Positions 8,957 to 19,061 of a stretch of 64,000 bases of DNA are shown here, in pieces. How positions within the stretch are numbered: the first letter of the stretch is position 1; each line of letters starts with the position of its first letter. The translations under genes and the position numbers were made by a program. The notes under the pieces were generated by a model, which was given only the letters and a program-made list of their open reading frames with translations, did no database searches and was not told where the DNA came from. Origin of the DNA: DIGJ01 sp041821315 (GTDB lineage Bacteria; Bacillota; Clostridia; Lachnospirales; Lachnospiraceae); assembly GCA_041821315.1 (NCBI GenBank), contig JBGUEO010000016.1, positions 34,864 through 98,863 of the forward strand, given 5' to 3'.

Positions 8957-9817
8957 TCATTTTTTTGTTACGGGAATCCAGATTTCACACACATAATCCC
9001 GATTCTTTATATCCCCATTTGAATACCACTCGATATTATACCCAGCTGCTATTTCATACTCCGAATTACCAACCATCCACTCATTATAAATTTTTGTATT
9101 TACCGCTTGCAGTGCTTCTGGCATAGATCCAACACAACGAAATTTTGCCCAAGTCAAAGCTGGGATCTTTACTCTGATTAGTCCTTCGGGGATTTGATCA
9201 ACACAATCGTTTCCAGCAATCAGATAACGAAAATCCGTTCCCACTCTATCCTCAGCTATACTGATCCCATACATACCAATGCAGGCGTTCTTCATTTCCT
9301 TATCATATTCCCTTTGATACTTGCTGCAATATTGTGCCCAATATACTGGTATCTGCTCAAAGGCTCGTTCATAAGAAAAAATTTTCTCGATTCCAACTAC
9401 CCAAAATTCTTCCATTTTCTCCAATCTGTAATCCAATTGACTTCCTCCTTTTATAGATATACTGATTTGTAGCGGTTGAAAAGTCTTTATTTTTTTCGGT
9501 TGGCCTTTGATTTGCAACGGTGAGATACCATGAAAGCGGCTAAACGCTTTTGTAAAACTCTCCGGTGTATCATATCCATATTTGTACGCTAACTCAATTA
9601 TCTTATCTTCTCCTTTTACCGCATCGATTGCTGCCAGATATAAGCGTCTCTTTCTTACGTATTCTCCTACACTATAACCTGTCATAATTTTAAATGCTTT
9701 TTGAAAATAAAATGGAGAAATATTCACATGCTTCGCAACATCTTCTATTGTAAAATTGTGAAACATCTGGTCTTCTATATATCGAATTGCTTTTTTTAGT
9801 GCTTCCATCCATTCCAA
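8957..9817 (-). CDS. AraC-family regulator with GyrI-like effector domain
   Basis: The N-terminal 100 residues form a double helix-turn-helix AraC domain (FTIEDVAKHVNISPFYFQKAF and GYDTPESFTKAFSRFHG). The C-terminal 160 residues match a GyrI/BmrR-like ligand-binding domain (YEIAAGYNIEWYSNG, CEIWIPVTKK). Such fusions usually sense small hydrophobic drugs and activate a transporter gene. I chose a TTG start at 9817 because GGGAGGGG lies 8 bases upstream. ATG at 9808 and GTG at 9835 are alternatives. Its natural target may have been the exporter now in ruins just upstream. Confidence 0.82.
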   Translation of the reverse strand: MEWMEALKKAIRYIEDQMFHNFTIEDVAKHVNISPFYFQKAFKIMTGYSVGEYVRKRRLYLAAIDAVKGEDKIIELAYKYGYDTPESFTKAFSRFHGISPLQIKGQPKKIKTFQPLQISISIKGGSQLDYRLEKMEEFWVVGIEKIFSYERAFEQIPVYWAQYCSKYQREYDKEMKNACIGMYGISIAEDRVGTDFRYLIAGNDCVDQIPEGLIRVKIPALTWAKFRCVGSMPEALQAVNTKIYNEWMVGNSEYEIAAGYNIEWYSNGDIKNRDYVCEIWIPVTKK

Positions 9818-9861
9818 CAATATCACCCCTCCCACTAATGTATTGAATCTTTATTCCTTTA

Positions 9862-10554
9862 TCATACCAAATTATTCGTTTCGATTCCATTAAATTTAGG
9901 CTGATTATTATTTGATTTCCCCATTCCCCTTAACCACTCATCCAACTCTCTTTCATGCGTTGCATCCGTTTTAAATGCCTTGCAAAAAACAACTTGACCA
10001 TCCTTGATATATACTACCTTTTTTGCCTGATTGGCAGCATCAGAATTTAGAGCTCCTGTTGGTTCATCCAAAAATAGGATTTCAGGATGATTAATCATAG
10101 CTCGGCAAATAGATGCCCGTTGTAACTGTCCACCCGAAACTTCCCGAATATTACGTGCTTGTATTTGCTCTATTTCCATTCGCTTCATTAAGTTTAGTGC
10201 ACGTTTCCTAATGGCAGTCGCGGGTTCTAATTTTGCTATAAGTCCAGGTAGTATAATATTATCAAAGATAGAAAGATTCTTTAACATCTGTGCGTTTTGA
10301 AATACAAATCCCATTTTTTCCAGCCGTAATTTAGATAACTCATTCTCTTTCATTTCACGAAGGTTAATCCCATCAAATAATCCGTCACCTCCATTAATAT
10401 GATCCGTCCCGCTAATGCTATAGAGAAGTGTTGACTTACCAGATCCAGACGGTCCCATAACTGCAATATATTCCCCCTCTTTTATTTCCAACGATATATC
10501 ATGTAATACCTAGATATTTTTAAATGCTTTGCTGATGTGTTCCACTTTTATCAT
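9862..10554 (-). pseudogene. decayed MacB-type ABC transporter ATPase
   Basis: A LolD/MacB-type ATPase begins at ATG 10554 (MIKVEHISKAFKNI) but hits an in-frame TAG at 10510-10512, codon 15. The same frame then continues through Walker A (GPSGSGKS), signature (VSGGQLQRA) and Walker B (ILFLDEPTGAL). After Walker B the text jumps directly to VVYIKDGQVV, so the H-loop region of about 30 residues is missing. The partner FtsX-like permease expected downstream is absent and the AraC gene follows instead. Both lesions should abolish function. Confidence 0.85.
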
Positions 10555-10605
10555 AGTTTCACTCCTCCTATTCTACGATTTGATTTCTGATATGATAGCG
10601 TTTGA

Positions 10606-10839
10606 CTACTTTAGTTCCCCTTCTTTTATCCCCATTATTCTCTCTACCTTATGTAGTTCTTCTTTAGAGGTAAAATAATAATAAAAAGTTCCTTTGGCGA
10701 TATCTACTATTTCTAAAATATCACGAATCGAAGTCTGTTCGTACCCTTTCTTGACAAATAACTCGCGTGCTGCCACTAAGATCTCTTGTTTTCACACTTC
10801 ACCTTTCTTGATTGTTTTCATATACTGCTCCATTTCCAT
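10606..10839 (-). pseudogene. truncated TetR-family regulator
   Basis: From ATG 10839 the frame reads MEMEQYMKTIKKGEV, then TGA at 10792-10794. It continues as KQEILVAARELFVKKGYEQTS and KGTFYYYFTSKEEL, which is the TetR helix-turn-helix. It ends at 10606 after about 77 codons, where a whole regulator would have about 190. The C-terminal ligand domain is therefore gone. It sits directly upstream of the broken ABC ATPase in the same direction, so the two were once an autoregulated exporter operon. Confidence 0.8.
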
Positions 10840-10853
10840 CGACCACCGGTCGA
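10839..10853. promoter_or_regulatory. candidate TetR operator
   Basis: TCGACC-ACC-GGTCGA is a perfect inverted repeat with a 3-base spacer, touching the start codon of the decayed TetR gene. It is placed for autoregulation and survives although the regulator is broken. Confidence 0.45.
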
Positions 10854-10982
10854 TATAGTCATATTACAATTATAATAACCGAATGTCCCTGTCAAGTTAT
10901 CTTTTTATATTTTTTACATGCATTTTAAAACAAAATAGTGTAATATAGAATGAACTCATTTTTTGCTGAAAGGAAGTCTTTT

Positions 10983-11909
10983 ATGTTAAAAAAAATAAAA
11001 TCTCAAAAAAGTTACTTAAGCAATGATACAGCCTTTTTAGGACATCTTACTGCTCTCTTTTCTATTTTAGTATGGGGAACAACGTTTATATCCACTAAGG
11101 TTCTCCTTACTAGTTTTAGCCCCATCGAAGTTCTTTTTATTCGGTTTATCATTGCATATTTTGTCTTATGGGGGCTTTTTCCACATCCACTGCTCGTAAA
11201 GGTAAGATCTCAGGAATGGTATTTCGCCGCCGCAGGTTTGTGTGGCGTCACCCTATACTTTCTCTTTGAAAACATAGCGCTCACCTATACACTTGCTTCC
11301 AAAGTTGGTGTTATCGTTGCCATTTCCCCATTCTTTACAGCTATTATCTCGTGGTTATTTTTACATAATGAGCGCCCACATATCCCATTTTTTATCGGCT
11401 TTTTTCTTGCAATGACTGGTATCGCTCTTGTCAGTTTTGATCATATGACAACATTATCATTTAATCCTCTCGGTGACATTTTAGCAATACTAGCCGCATT
11501 TATCTGGGCCGTATACTCAAGTATTACAAAAAAAATTGGTACCTTTGGTTATCCTACGGTTCCAATGACCCGGCGCATTTTCTTCTATGGTCTGGTTTTC
11601 ATGATTCCTGCACTTTTTATCATGGATTTTTCAGTTACGCTATCACAATTTACCAACTGGACAAACCTTTTAAATCTATGTTTTCTAGGAATATGTGCCT
11701 CCGCATTATGTTTTGTAAGTTGGAACTTTGCAGTAAATCGGCTCGGTTCAATCAAAACAAGTGTATATATTTATCTCGTTCCTGTTATTGCTGCTCTCTC
11801 TTCGGTTCTCATTTTACATGAAACATTTACTGTCACTTCCATATTTGGAATTTGCTTAACTTTACTTGGATTATTTTTATCCGAACGAAAAAACTTTAAA
11901 ACAATCTAA
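10983..11909 (+). CDS. EamA/DMT-family permease
   Basis: A protein of about 308 residues with ten hydrophobic segments in two EamA repeats (first near residues 20-145, second near 165-295). This is the drug/metabolite transporter superfamily; it probably exports or imports a small metabolite, identity unknown. The open frame starts at 10950, but AAAGGAAG precedes ATG 10983, giving MLKKIKSQKS as the cytoplasmic N-terminus. It stands alone, upstream of a separately promoted PadR gene. Confidence 0.85.
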   Translation: MLKKIKSQKSYLSNDTAFLGHLTALFSILVWGTTFISTKVLLTSFSPIEVLFIRFIIAYFVLWGLFPHPLLVKVRSQEWYFAAAGLCGVTLYFLFENIALTYTLASKVGVIVAISPFFTAIISWLFLHNERPHIPFFIGFFLAMTGIALVSFDHMTTLSFNPLGDILAILAAFIWAVYSSITKKIGTFGYPTVPMTRRIFFYGLVFMIPALFIMDFSVTLSQFTNWTNLLNLCFLGICASALCFVSWNFAVNRLGSIKTSVYIYLVPVIAALSSVLILHETFTVTSIFGICLTLLGLFLSERKNFKTI

Positions 11910-11947
11910 AAATCGGTATGCCATATTCTTGATTTTTCAAATACTAT

Positions 11948-11976
11948 TTGACAATGTCGATATTCGATAATATACT
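11948..11976 (+). promoter_or_regulatory. sigma-70 promoter of padR with operator in the spacer
   Basis: TTGACA (11948-11953), a 17-base spacer and TATACT (11971-11976) form a near-consensus promoter. The spacer holds the imperfect palindrome TCGATATTCGA at 11957-11967, well placed for repression by the PadR product. Confidence 0.7.
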
Positions 11977-12017
11977 CAATCTATAACCAACAAGCATATA
12001 AGATAGGATGTGAATTA

Positions 12018-12362
12018 ATGGCACGTGAAAAATTCCAAACTTTGACAGAGCAGATGTTTTATATTTTGCTTTGTCTGCAAACGGAATGCTACGGCATGGA
12101 CATTATGGAAAAAATAAAGACCATAACAAACGGACGTGTTTGCATTGGTCCTGGTACACTATACCATTTGCTGGAAAGTTTTATGGTGGCCAATTTAATA
12201 AAAGAGACAAAGGTTGAAGGCCGAAAACGCAGCTATTTAATTACAGATACCGGAGTTGAGACATTAAATTCTGAATATCAACGTCTGATGGTCTTAGCAA
12301 AGGATTATTGTAACTATACCCACTACATAAGAGGAGTTGAAGATGAAAAAAAAGAAACGTAG
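12018..12362 (+). CDS. PadR-family transcriptional regulator
   Basis: 114-residue PadR-type winged-helix protein (FYILLCLQTECYGMDIMEKI, GPGTLYHLLESF, KRSYLITDTG). These small repressors bind their own promoter and are released by a signal that is often unknown. The gene overlaps the following DUF2812 gene by about 20 bases, a standard Firmicutes pairing in which PadR controls a DUF2812 membrane protein. A strong promoter with an internal palindrome lies 42 bases upstream. Confidence 0.9.
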   Translation: MAREKFQTLTEQMFYILLCLQTECYGMDIMEKIKTITNGRVCIGPGTLYHLLESFMVANLIKETKVEGRKRSYLITDTGVETLNSEYQRLMVLAKDYCNYTHYIRGVEDEKKET

Positions 12363-13746
12363 ATTTGAGCAATTCCTATTTTATGACTATGCTGGGATTG
12401 AAGCACATTTGGCCAAAATGGCAAGAAAAGGCTGGCAACTAGAAAAAATCACTCCATTTTATTGGATATACCACAAAATTAAGCCACAAGAACTAACCTA
12501 TACCGTCACCTATTTTTCAGAAGCCTCTGATTTTAACCCTGAGCCTACTAAACATCAACATACATTTCACGCATATTGCGAGGATAGCGGATGGCAACAC
12601 ATAACTCAATGGGCGCAAATGCAAATTTTTTGTTCAAAGCTAGAACATCCAATTCCCATTGAGACGGAAGAATGTATCAAATTGGATACCATTCATCGCT
12701 CCATGAAAAAGAATTTTTTACCCAGCTGCATACTTATACTTCTTATATCACTGTTTCAAATTTTTATACAACTCAATATGCATATAAATAATCCCATTGA
12801 TTTGTTTTCAAATACAGCTAGTCTGTGCGCGATTTTAATGTGGGCGATTCTTTCCATCTATATGCTTATCCCTTTGATTGGTTATTCCCTGTGGTATCGA
12901 CGTTCCAAGCAATCTATCTCACTTGGCGGAGCATGTGTGGGTGAAAAAAAAATTTTTCGAAAGGCACCTTTTGCACTTTTGATTATAATAACCATAACAC
13001 TGATTATAAACCTTATAAGCTTCCAATCAAAACATTTCGCCTTAATTTTCGTATTTACTTTCATAATTTTTTTAATTACATTCGCATTTCAATTTTTTAT
13101 TAAGAAGATGCTAAAACAAGCAAAGGTTTCGAAACACGTAAATCTTATTTTGACCGTTTTAAGCGGTGTTATTTTATATGTAATCCTATTTGGGATTTTA
13201 GTTTATTGTATTTTTCGAGGAATCGGTTCTGGTTTACTAGGAAGAGCACCTGCCACTACCTACACCACAGCCATCAATGGTGGCTCTCATACTTGGGATA
13301 TTTATCACGACTCCCTACCCTTAACCGTAGAAGATTTAATGGACGTAGATTATGACCACTACTCCTATCGATATACAAACGATCATTCTTTTTTATTGAC
13401 ACACATTACAGCAAGACAAACTTCCTTTCCAGATGGAGAAAATGCACCAGAACTAAATTATGAGATTGTAGATGTAACCATACCTATTTTATATAAGCTT
13501 TGCTTCGAACAATATCAAAAAGAATACTACGATGAATTTGCCAAACACCAAGGTCTCCCACAATACACATATATAAAAACTGATGATCCGATTTGGCAAG
13601 CTCAAGCTGTATATCAACTATACTATGATACCGAACCCATCAACGAATATCTCATTTGCTGGGAAACACGGATTTTACATCTGCGATTTTACTGGACTCC
13701 TAGTGTAGAGCAAATCAATCGTGTGTTACAACTGTTATCAAACTAA
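12343..13746 (+). CDS. DUF2812 membrane protein
   Basis: 467 residues. The N-terminal 110 residues form the DUF2812 domain (FEQFLFYDYAGIEAHLAKMARKGWQ in part). About five hydrophobic segments follow between residues 125 and 305, then a roughly 160-residue polar C-terminal domain rich in aromatic residues. ATG 12343 has GAGGAG six bases upstream; the TTG two codons earlier is less likely. It overlaps padR and must be co-transcribed. Function is unknown; a membrane-stress or signal-sensing role is inferred from the PadR partnership. Confidence 0.78.
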   Translation: MKKKKRRFEQFLFYDYAGIEAHLAKMARKGWQLEKITPFYWIYHKIKPQELTYTVTYFSEASDFNPEPTKHQHTFHAYCEDSGWQHITQWAQMQIFCSKLEHPIPIETEECIKLDTIHRSMKKNFLPSCILILLISLFQIFIQLNMHINNPIDLFSNTASLCAILMWAILSIYMLIPLIGYSLWYRRSKQSISLGGACVGEKKIFRKAPFALLIIITITLIINLISFQSKHFALIFVFTFIIFLITFAFQFFIKKMLKQAKVSKHVNLILTVLSGVILYVILFGILVYCIFRGIGSGLLGRAPATTYTTAINGGSHTWDIYHDSLPLTVEDLMDVDYDHYSYRYTNDHSFLLTHITARQTSFPDGENAPELNYEIVDVTIPILYKLCFEQYQKEYYDEFAKHQGLPQYTYIKTDDPIWQAQAVYQLYYDTEPINEYLICWETRILHLRFYWTPSVEQINRVLQLLSN

Positions 13747-13780
13747 CAAACTAAGACGTATACTAAATATATGATTCTTT

Positions 13781-14746
13781 TTAATATCCTATTTTTTGAA
13801 GCACCATTTGGATAACTTTGGATACTTGTAATGAGAATTCATTTTCAACAAATGGTGTTTCTTTTCCATGAATACATCTTCCAAATTGTTCCACTTCTAG
13901 CCGATAATTATCAAGAACTTCCATCTGCACTTCTTGTATGCTTTCATCTTTTATTACCTGGTAGGATAAGAGCCCATCCGCATTATAGGGAATATTTGCT
14001 TCAATTCTCCCTTCTGTTCCATAAATAAAATAACGATCACCTCTTTGTGTTGAGCACATACCGCATGCAGTACTCACAAATATATGATTTGGAAATTCCA
14101 TGAAAACAGTACTATAATCGTCGATACCTCCTTCTGTGAAATGAGCCATTGCATCTACCCGATCTGGCATTTCCTTTAGTAGACGAAGTGCAAGACTGAT
14201 GTTATAGCATCCCACATCATAGGTACTTCCACCAAAGAATTCCCGTTTAGCCCGAAAATTATCCTTATCTATCTCAGGAATAAAAAATACTGCTTCAATG
14301 AGTTTTATATCTCCAATTGTCTTATGCTTCACTTCATCTACTACGGATTTTGTAATATCACTATGAAGATATGCAAATGCTTCCATTAGCATAACCCCTT
14401 CTTCACGACAAACCTTGATTACTTCCCTCGTCTCTTCTGGGGTCGGTACCATTGGTTTTTCACACAAGATATGTTTTTTCTTCTTTGCAGCCTTAATAAT
14501 CCATTCCTTATGCACATGATTTGCGAGCGGGATGTAGACCGCCTCGATTTCTTCATCATCCAAAAGCTCTTCGTATGAACAGTATGCCTTTTGGAATCCA
14601 AACTTTTCTTTAAATTCATTAACTTTCTCCAGATTACGCCCTGCAATCGCATATAGATTACAGTTATCTGCCTGCATCATACCTGGTATGGTATGTTCTT
14701 TTGCTATATTGGCAGTTCCGATTACGCCCCAATTTATTTTTTTCAT
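13781..14746 (-). CDS. Gfo/Idh/MocA-family oxidoreductase
   Basis: 321-residue NAD(P)-dependent oxidoreductase. The N-terminal Rossmann fold has GVIGTANIAKEHTIPGM and the conserved CEKP motif (HILCEKPMVPTPEE). The C-terminal alpha/beta substrate domain contains GGSTYDVGCYNISLA. These enzymes usually act on sugars, inositols or related polyols. GGAGGAA lies seven bases before ATG 14746; an ATG five codons further up has no site. It stands as a single gene, and a substrate cannot be named. Confidence 0.88.
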   Translation of the reverse strand: MKKINWGVIGTANIAKEHTIPGMMQADNCNLYAIAGRNLEKVNEFKEKFGFQKAYCSYEELLDDEEIEAVYIPLANHVHKEWIIKAAKKKKHILCEKPMVPTPEETREVIKVCREEGVMLMEAFAYLHSDITKSVVDEVKHKTIGDIKLIEAVFFIPEIDKDNFRAKREFFGGSTYDVGCYNISLALRLLKEMPDRVDAMAHFTEGGIDDYSTVFMEFPNHIFVSTACGMCSTQRGDRYFIYGTEGRIEANIPYNADGLLSYQVIKDESIQEVQMEVLDNYRLEVEQFGRCIHGKETPFVENEFSLQVSKVIQMVLQKIGY

Positions 14747-14900
14747 ATTCGCTTCCTCCAATGTCTCTCGATTTGTGCCAAAACAACGTCATGAATAAAT
14801 CCATTACGTTGACAGCATTTCTTTTCCTATGATTTCATTTTACGCTTGAAAAAGAGGGCTGTCAATTATGAGAATTCACATACGATTGCAGGTTCTATTA

Positions 14901-17165
14901 TCATCCTTTCAAATGCTCCACAAGCATGTGTTGCGCTCTTTCCCCATAATACAAATCCTTATATTCCAATCCTTTTGCACTTGTTCGCATCCCAATTATA
15001 ATATCAAGTTTTGCTCCTTTTTCTGTCACAATTTTTTGCCACCTGCCGTCTTCAAACTTTTCTACAACATACCCTTCCACAATCATCCATCGAAGTAGGT
15101 TTGCTCCGCTTATTTTTTTCATCTGTTCTGGATTTCTAAGTTCATTGAGCTGATTTACTAATTCAGAAATCAAACAATTATCCAAGTATACGATACCATG
15201 TTCCATTTCATCCGTGATATGAAATTCTTCCTTTATAGTCCTTTTTTGCGGCTCTTGTTTTGCTTTACCGTTAGCCGGTGAAACGGCTTCCTCTATACTT
15301 CCAAAATAAAATTTTTCTCGTAATCCTCCTGTAAATTCAAGAATTCTTTCCAAAAATTTTTCTCCATATTTCTCGAATTTATTTTCACCAACTCCCAAAA
15401 CTTGTAACATCTCATTTCGATTCAACGGTACCCTCACACACATATCTACCAGCGTTTTATCTGAAAAAATGATATATGGCGGCATTCCTTCTGCTCTGGC
15501 AATTAAAGTTCTAAGTTCTCGTAAATAATCAAACAGCTCAAGTCCTTTCGAATTCAGAATTTCTGACTTTCTTTTTTTCACAAAAGATGCTTCTTTCACA
15601 TGACCAGGTTCTTCCATAGTTTCTTTTGCCACTTTCATAATCACGGATCGCGTGCCTTGTTTTACCTCGTTTGCTCCAGGCTCTAGCTTTAATAGTGCAT
15701 ATTTATCATTTGTAAGTGATACGATTGTTTCCACTAACATCTGGTTTATTATCTGTTTTACTTTAATTTCACTCATTTCTTTAAGACTTCCAAACGACTG
15801 CAACGTAGCTACCCCATACTCCCTAAGTTTTGCAGTGTCCTTTCCACAGACGATTCCTGCAATCACATTCATTCCATACCTTTGACGGCACTCTCCAATG
15901 CAAGACAGGATTTTAGCTGCCTCTTTTGTCACATTAAATTCTTCTTGTTCTTTTAAACAATTTGAACAATTTTCGCATGCTTTCGTCTCCATTTCTCCAA
16001 AATAATGAAGGATATATTCCCGCAGACAATTGGGGGTGATGCAGTAATAAGTCATTATTTTCAGGCGTTCCTCATCACGTTCGCGGATTGCCTCCATCTC
16101 CTCCTTTGAAAATTTCCCACTCGTTTCCTTATTTTCTAACAAAAACCGATTTATCATAACGTCTTGTGCGGAATAAAGAAGAATGCATTCTGCTTCTTCT
16201 CCATCACGCCCCGCTCTTCCTGCTTCCTGATAATAGTTTTCTAGACTCTGCGGCATATTATAATGAATTACATAACGGACATTGGATTTATCAATTCCCA
16301 TTCCAAATGCATTGGTAGCAACAATCACTTGCTTTCTGTCATAAATAAAATCATCTTGATTTACTTTTCTTGCTTCATTTAAAAGCCCGGCATGATATCT
16401 TGTCACAGCAATTCCCTTTATGCTTAACTTTTCATATAGTGTATCTACATTTTTTCTAGTCGCGCAATAAATAATTCCACCCTCATTCTGATGTCCTTTG
16501 ACATACTCAAAAAGAAAAGACTCTTTTTTCTTTGGCTTTTCTACCGAAAAATACAAATTTTTACGATCAAATCCTGTAACCAATACTTGTGGATTTTGTA
16601 ACCCGAGTACACAAAGAATATCTTCCCGCACAGTCTTCGTTGCAGTCGCTGTAAACGCACTGATTACTGGTCGTTTTGGAAGCATTTTTATAAACTGTAC
16701 AATCTTTAAGTAACTAGGTCTAAAATCTTGCCCCCACTGCGAAATACAATGTGCTTCATCGACTGTTAGCATAGAGATTTCAACCCGCCTTGCAAACTCC
16801 ATGAATTCATAAGTTTCTAACCGTTCTGGGGCTACATAAATAATCTTGTACTGCCCATTCATAGCTAGATGCAACGCTTTTGAAATTTGTGTATCAGTCA
16901 ATGAGCTATTAATAAATGCAGCGTGAATTCCCGCTTGATTCAACGCCTGTACCTGATCTTTCATCAAGGAGATTAAGGGAGAAATAACTAAGGTAACTCC
17001 TTGCATTAATAAAGATGGCACTTGATAACATAGGGATTTTCCGGCTCCTGTTGGCATAATTCCCAAGATATCTTGTCCATTCAAAATACAATCAATCAAT
17101 AAACTCTGTCCTTCACGGAACTCATCGTAGCCAAAATACTTTTTTAAAATTTGAAACTTATCCAT
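14901..17165 (-). CDS. recQ: RecQ-family ATP-dependent DNA helicase
   Basis: A 3'-5' DNA helicase of about 754 residues for recombination and fork repair. It has Walker A (MPTGAGKSLCYQ), a DEAH box (VDEAHCISQWGQDFRPSY), motif VI (QEAGRAGRDGE), and the RecQ zinc cluster (CREY...CENCSNCLKEQ). A winged-helix RQC region and an HRDC domain (ELFDYLRELRTLIARAEGMPPYIIF in part) follow. About 150 further residues end in a small domain with similarity to the end of other long clostridial RecQ proteins. The start is ATG 17165 behind GAGAGG, six codons into the open frame. Confidence 0.92.
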   Translation of the reverse strand: MDKFQILKKYFGYDEFREGQSLLIDCILNGQDILGIMPTGAGKSLCYQVPSLLMQGVTLVISPLISLMKDQVQALNQAGIHAAFINSSLTDTQISKALHLAMNGQYKIIYVAPERLETYEFMEFARRVEISMLTVDEAHCISQWGQDFRPSYLKIVQFIKMLPKRPVISAFTATATKTVREDILCVLGLQNPQVLVTGFDRKNLYFSVEKPKKKESFLFEYVKGHQNEGGIIYCATRKNVDTLYEKLSIKGIAVTRYHAGLLNEARKVNQDDFIYDRKQVIVATNAFGMGIDKSNVRYVIHYNMPQSLENYYQEAGRAGRDGEEAECILLYSAQDVMINRFLLENKETSGKFSKEEMEAIRERDEERLKIMTYYCITPNCLREYILHYFGEMETKACENCSNCLKEQEEFNVTKEAAKILSCIGECRQRYGMNVIAGIVCGKDTAKLREYGVATLQSFGSLKEMSEIKVKQIINQMLVETIVSLTNDKYALLKLEPGANEVKQGTRSVIMKVAKETMEEPGHVKEASFVKKRKSEILNSKGLELFDYLRELRTLIARAEGMPPYIIFSDKTLVDMCVRVPLNRNEMLQVLGVGENKFEKYGEKFLERILEFTGGLREKFYFGSIEEAVSPANGKAKQEPQKRTIKEEFHITDEMEHGIVYLDNCLISELVNQLNELRNPEQMKKISGANLLRWMIVEGYVVEKFEDGRWQKIVTEKGAKLDIIIGMRTSAKGLEYKDLYYGERAQHMLVEHLKG

Positions 17166-17189
17166 GTTTCCTCTCTTTTCCATAATTTT

Positions 17190-18434
17190 TTACCGCAGCG
17201 GCTGTGTACAAATCTCATAAACTTCTTCCATTTTATTTACGCTTAGAAGCGTTTCTTTATCCATAACGGCTACAAATCCATATACTGTAATTCCATTATT
17301 CTCTATATAATCGGCGGCACCTTTAAACACCTTCGTATCTTCATTCATCATATCTAAAAACTTCTTTTGGTCGGACATATATCGAAGCATGCTTACAAAA
17401 TGAGTTTTCATAAATTTTTCTGTCTTTATTTGTCTTTCCAAATCCTCCGTACTTACACCATTGTTATTCTCTTGACTCCAAAGCAATAAGTTCGGATACG
17501 TTTTTTCATCCCAAGATAGCGATGTTGAACTCGTTAAATCACACAAAAATCCTATATTATCGGCTTGGAACATACTATCCCCTGTTGCAGAGCTGTTGGT
17601 AGAAACTGCGCACCATACCGCTGAAAATTCCCCTTTTTTCTCTAAAAATGCCATGAAATCTTCGTACTTCATCATACGATTTAAAGTCACAAATGCAATA
17701 TATTTATCATTTTCATTTAAATTTTGCAAAATTTCAGTTGCCTGTTTTTGTCCACCTACTGAGGAAAAGACTTGATTCCCATCTGAAACCAACTCCGTCA
17801 AAGACTTTGATTGATCTCCAAACATCTGAAACCAGGCAAATGCATTTCCTGTCGGTCTTTTTAAAACATTTGCATCATATAAGATCATTTTTCCTTTTTT
17901 TACCTTTCCAGTAAGATTGGTAAAATAGTTATTATAACTTACGTTCTGATTAATACAGATGTCATAATCACCATATCCATTGCCGTCGACACTGACATTA
18001 TTTCTGGCATATCCTGGAATAACCAGATCCGTATACACTGCCAAATCAAGGCTCATTTGATTTCCATTTTCACCAATTACTTTTCCAGGATTGTAATAAA
18101 ACAAAGATACCATATGTGGTAGCGCGAACTGTATAAAAAGAACGACTGCCATTGTTATCACAAAAACACTAATCCCAAGCTTCATAAATGATTGGTGAAT
18201 CGACTTGTTTATGAGCCGTACAAAGTCGTTCTCGGATTGCCTCACAACTTCCATGGAAGAGTTCCCATTTTCTGTAATTTTTTCAAACGAAGCATCGATT
18301 CCTGGTATCATCTCCTCCTCGTATAAATAATCACTGATTGCATCCTGTCGTTCAATATCCCCTTCGACCTTTATTCTTTGATCTTCATCCAGTTTCCCTT
18401 TTTTATATTGTTCTAACAATTCACGATAAGTCAT
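17190..18434 (-). CDS. transmembrane anti-sigma factor (Sigma_reg N/C type)
   Basis: About 414 residues. The N-terminal 70 residues (TYRELLEQYKKGKLDEDQ) form a cytoplasmic sigma-binding part, a single membrane helix lies near residues 88-108, and the rest is outside. The layout matches proteins with sigma-factor-regulator N- and C-terminal domains. It overlaps the upstream ECF sigma gene by 14 bases. GGAGGGG is seven bases from ATG 18434 and only one from the earlier ATG at 18440. It should hold the partner sigma factor at the membrane until an envelope signal arrives. Confidence 0.8.
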   Translation of the reverse strand: MTYRELLEQYKKGKLDEDQRIKVEGDIERQDAISDYLYEEEMIPGIDASFEKITENGNSSMEVVRQSENDFVRLINKSIHQSFMKLGISVFVITMAVVLFIQFALPHMVSLFYYNPGKVIGENGNQMSLDLAVYTDLVIPGYARNNVSVDGNGYGDYDICINQNVSYNNYFTNLTGKVKKGKMILYDANVLKRPTGNAFAWFQMFGDQSKSLTELVSDGNQVFSSVGGQKQATEILQNLNENDKYIAFVTLNRMMKYEDFMAFLEKKGEFSAVWCAVSTNSSATGDSMFQADNIGFLCDLTSSTSLSWDEKTYPNLLLWSQENNNGVSTEDLERQIKTEKFMKTHFVSMLRYMSDQKKFLDMMNEDTKVFKGAADYIENNGITVYGFVAVMDKETLLSVNKMEEVYEICTQPLR

Positions 18435-18930
18435 AACCATTCCCCTCCAAATACAATTTTAATTCCTTCTTTGCACGATAAGACAGTACTCGTACATTTT
18501 CAGGTGTCACTTGTAGAATTGCTGCAATTTCTTTTTGACTTAGCCGGCTAAAATACTGCATAAGTAAGACTTCCCTTTTGGAAACAGACAATTGGGATAA
18601 CGCTTCGTACAAATACCTTTTTCGTTCTTCCATAAGTAGTAATTCCAGAGAATCAACCATCTGCTGTTTTTCATCCATTACCTCTTGTATTTGATCCATT
18701 AGCAGCGTGTTTTTCTCTCTTTTCATGCTATTAAAGCAAATGTTCCTCGCAACCATATAAAGCCACGCCCGCATATTCGTATGATGACTTGACAGAGATA
18801 GAATTGCTTTTAGAAATGTCTCCTGCAAGATATCTTCTGCCAAGCTATGCCTATGACACAGCGAAAATATATATAAATATATTTCTTTTCCGTAGCGCTC
18901 GTATAACTGCTTTAACAGCTTGTTATCCAA
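18421..18930 (-). CDS. ECF-type RNA polymerase sigma factor
   Basis: 169-residue sigma-70 family protein with region 2 (GKEIYLYIFSLCHRHSLAEDILQETFLKA, abridged) and region 4 helix-turn-helix (LSQKEIAAILQVTPENVRVLSYRAKKEL, abridged). It is encoded just ahead of its presumed anti-sigma factor. ECF sigma factors of this kind normally activate their own operon and a small envelope-stress regulon. Confidence 0.92.
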   Translation of the reverse strand: MDNKLLKQLYERYGKEIYLYIFSLCHRHSLAEDILQETFLKAILSLSSHHTNMRAWLYMVARNICFNSMKREKNTLLMDQIQEVMDEKQQMVDSLELLLMEERKRYLYEALSQLSVSKREVLLMQYFSRLSQKEIAAILQVTPENVRVLSYRAKKELKLYLEGNGYDLS

Positions 18931-19018
18931 CTATTTCCCCTCCTTCTCCTACCTCTAAGTATATAACAAACCAACCCGCAAAATGTTACAACCAATTTTA
19001 CTCTACATAACGAAAGAG

Positions 19019-19054
19019 CCGGTGATTGTTCCCATCATGGAACAACTACCGGCA
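19019..19054 (-). terminator. Rho-independent terminator
   Basis: The arms GCCGGTGATTGTTCC and GGAACAACTACCGGC pair with two mismatches around a 6-base loop. On the minus strand the hairpin is followed by TCTTTCGTT. It ends the kinase-like gene at 19062. Confidence 0.7.
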
Positions 19055-19061
19055 ATTTGCT

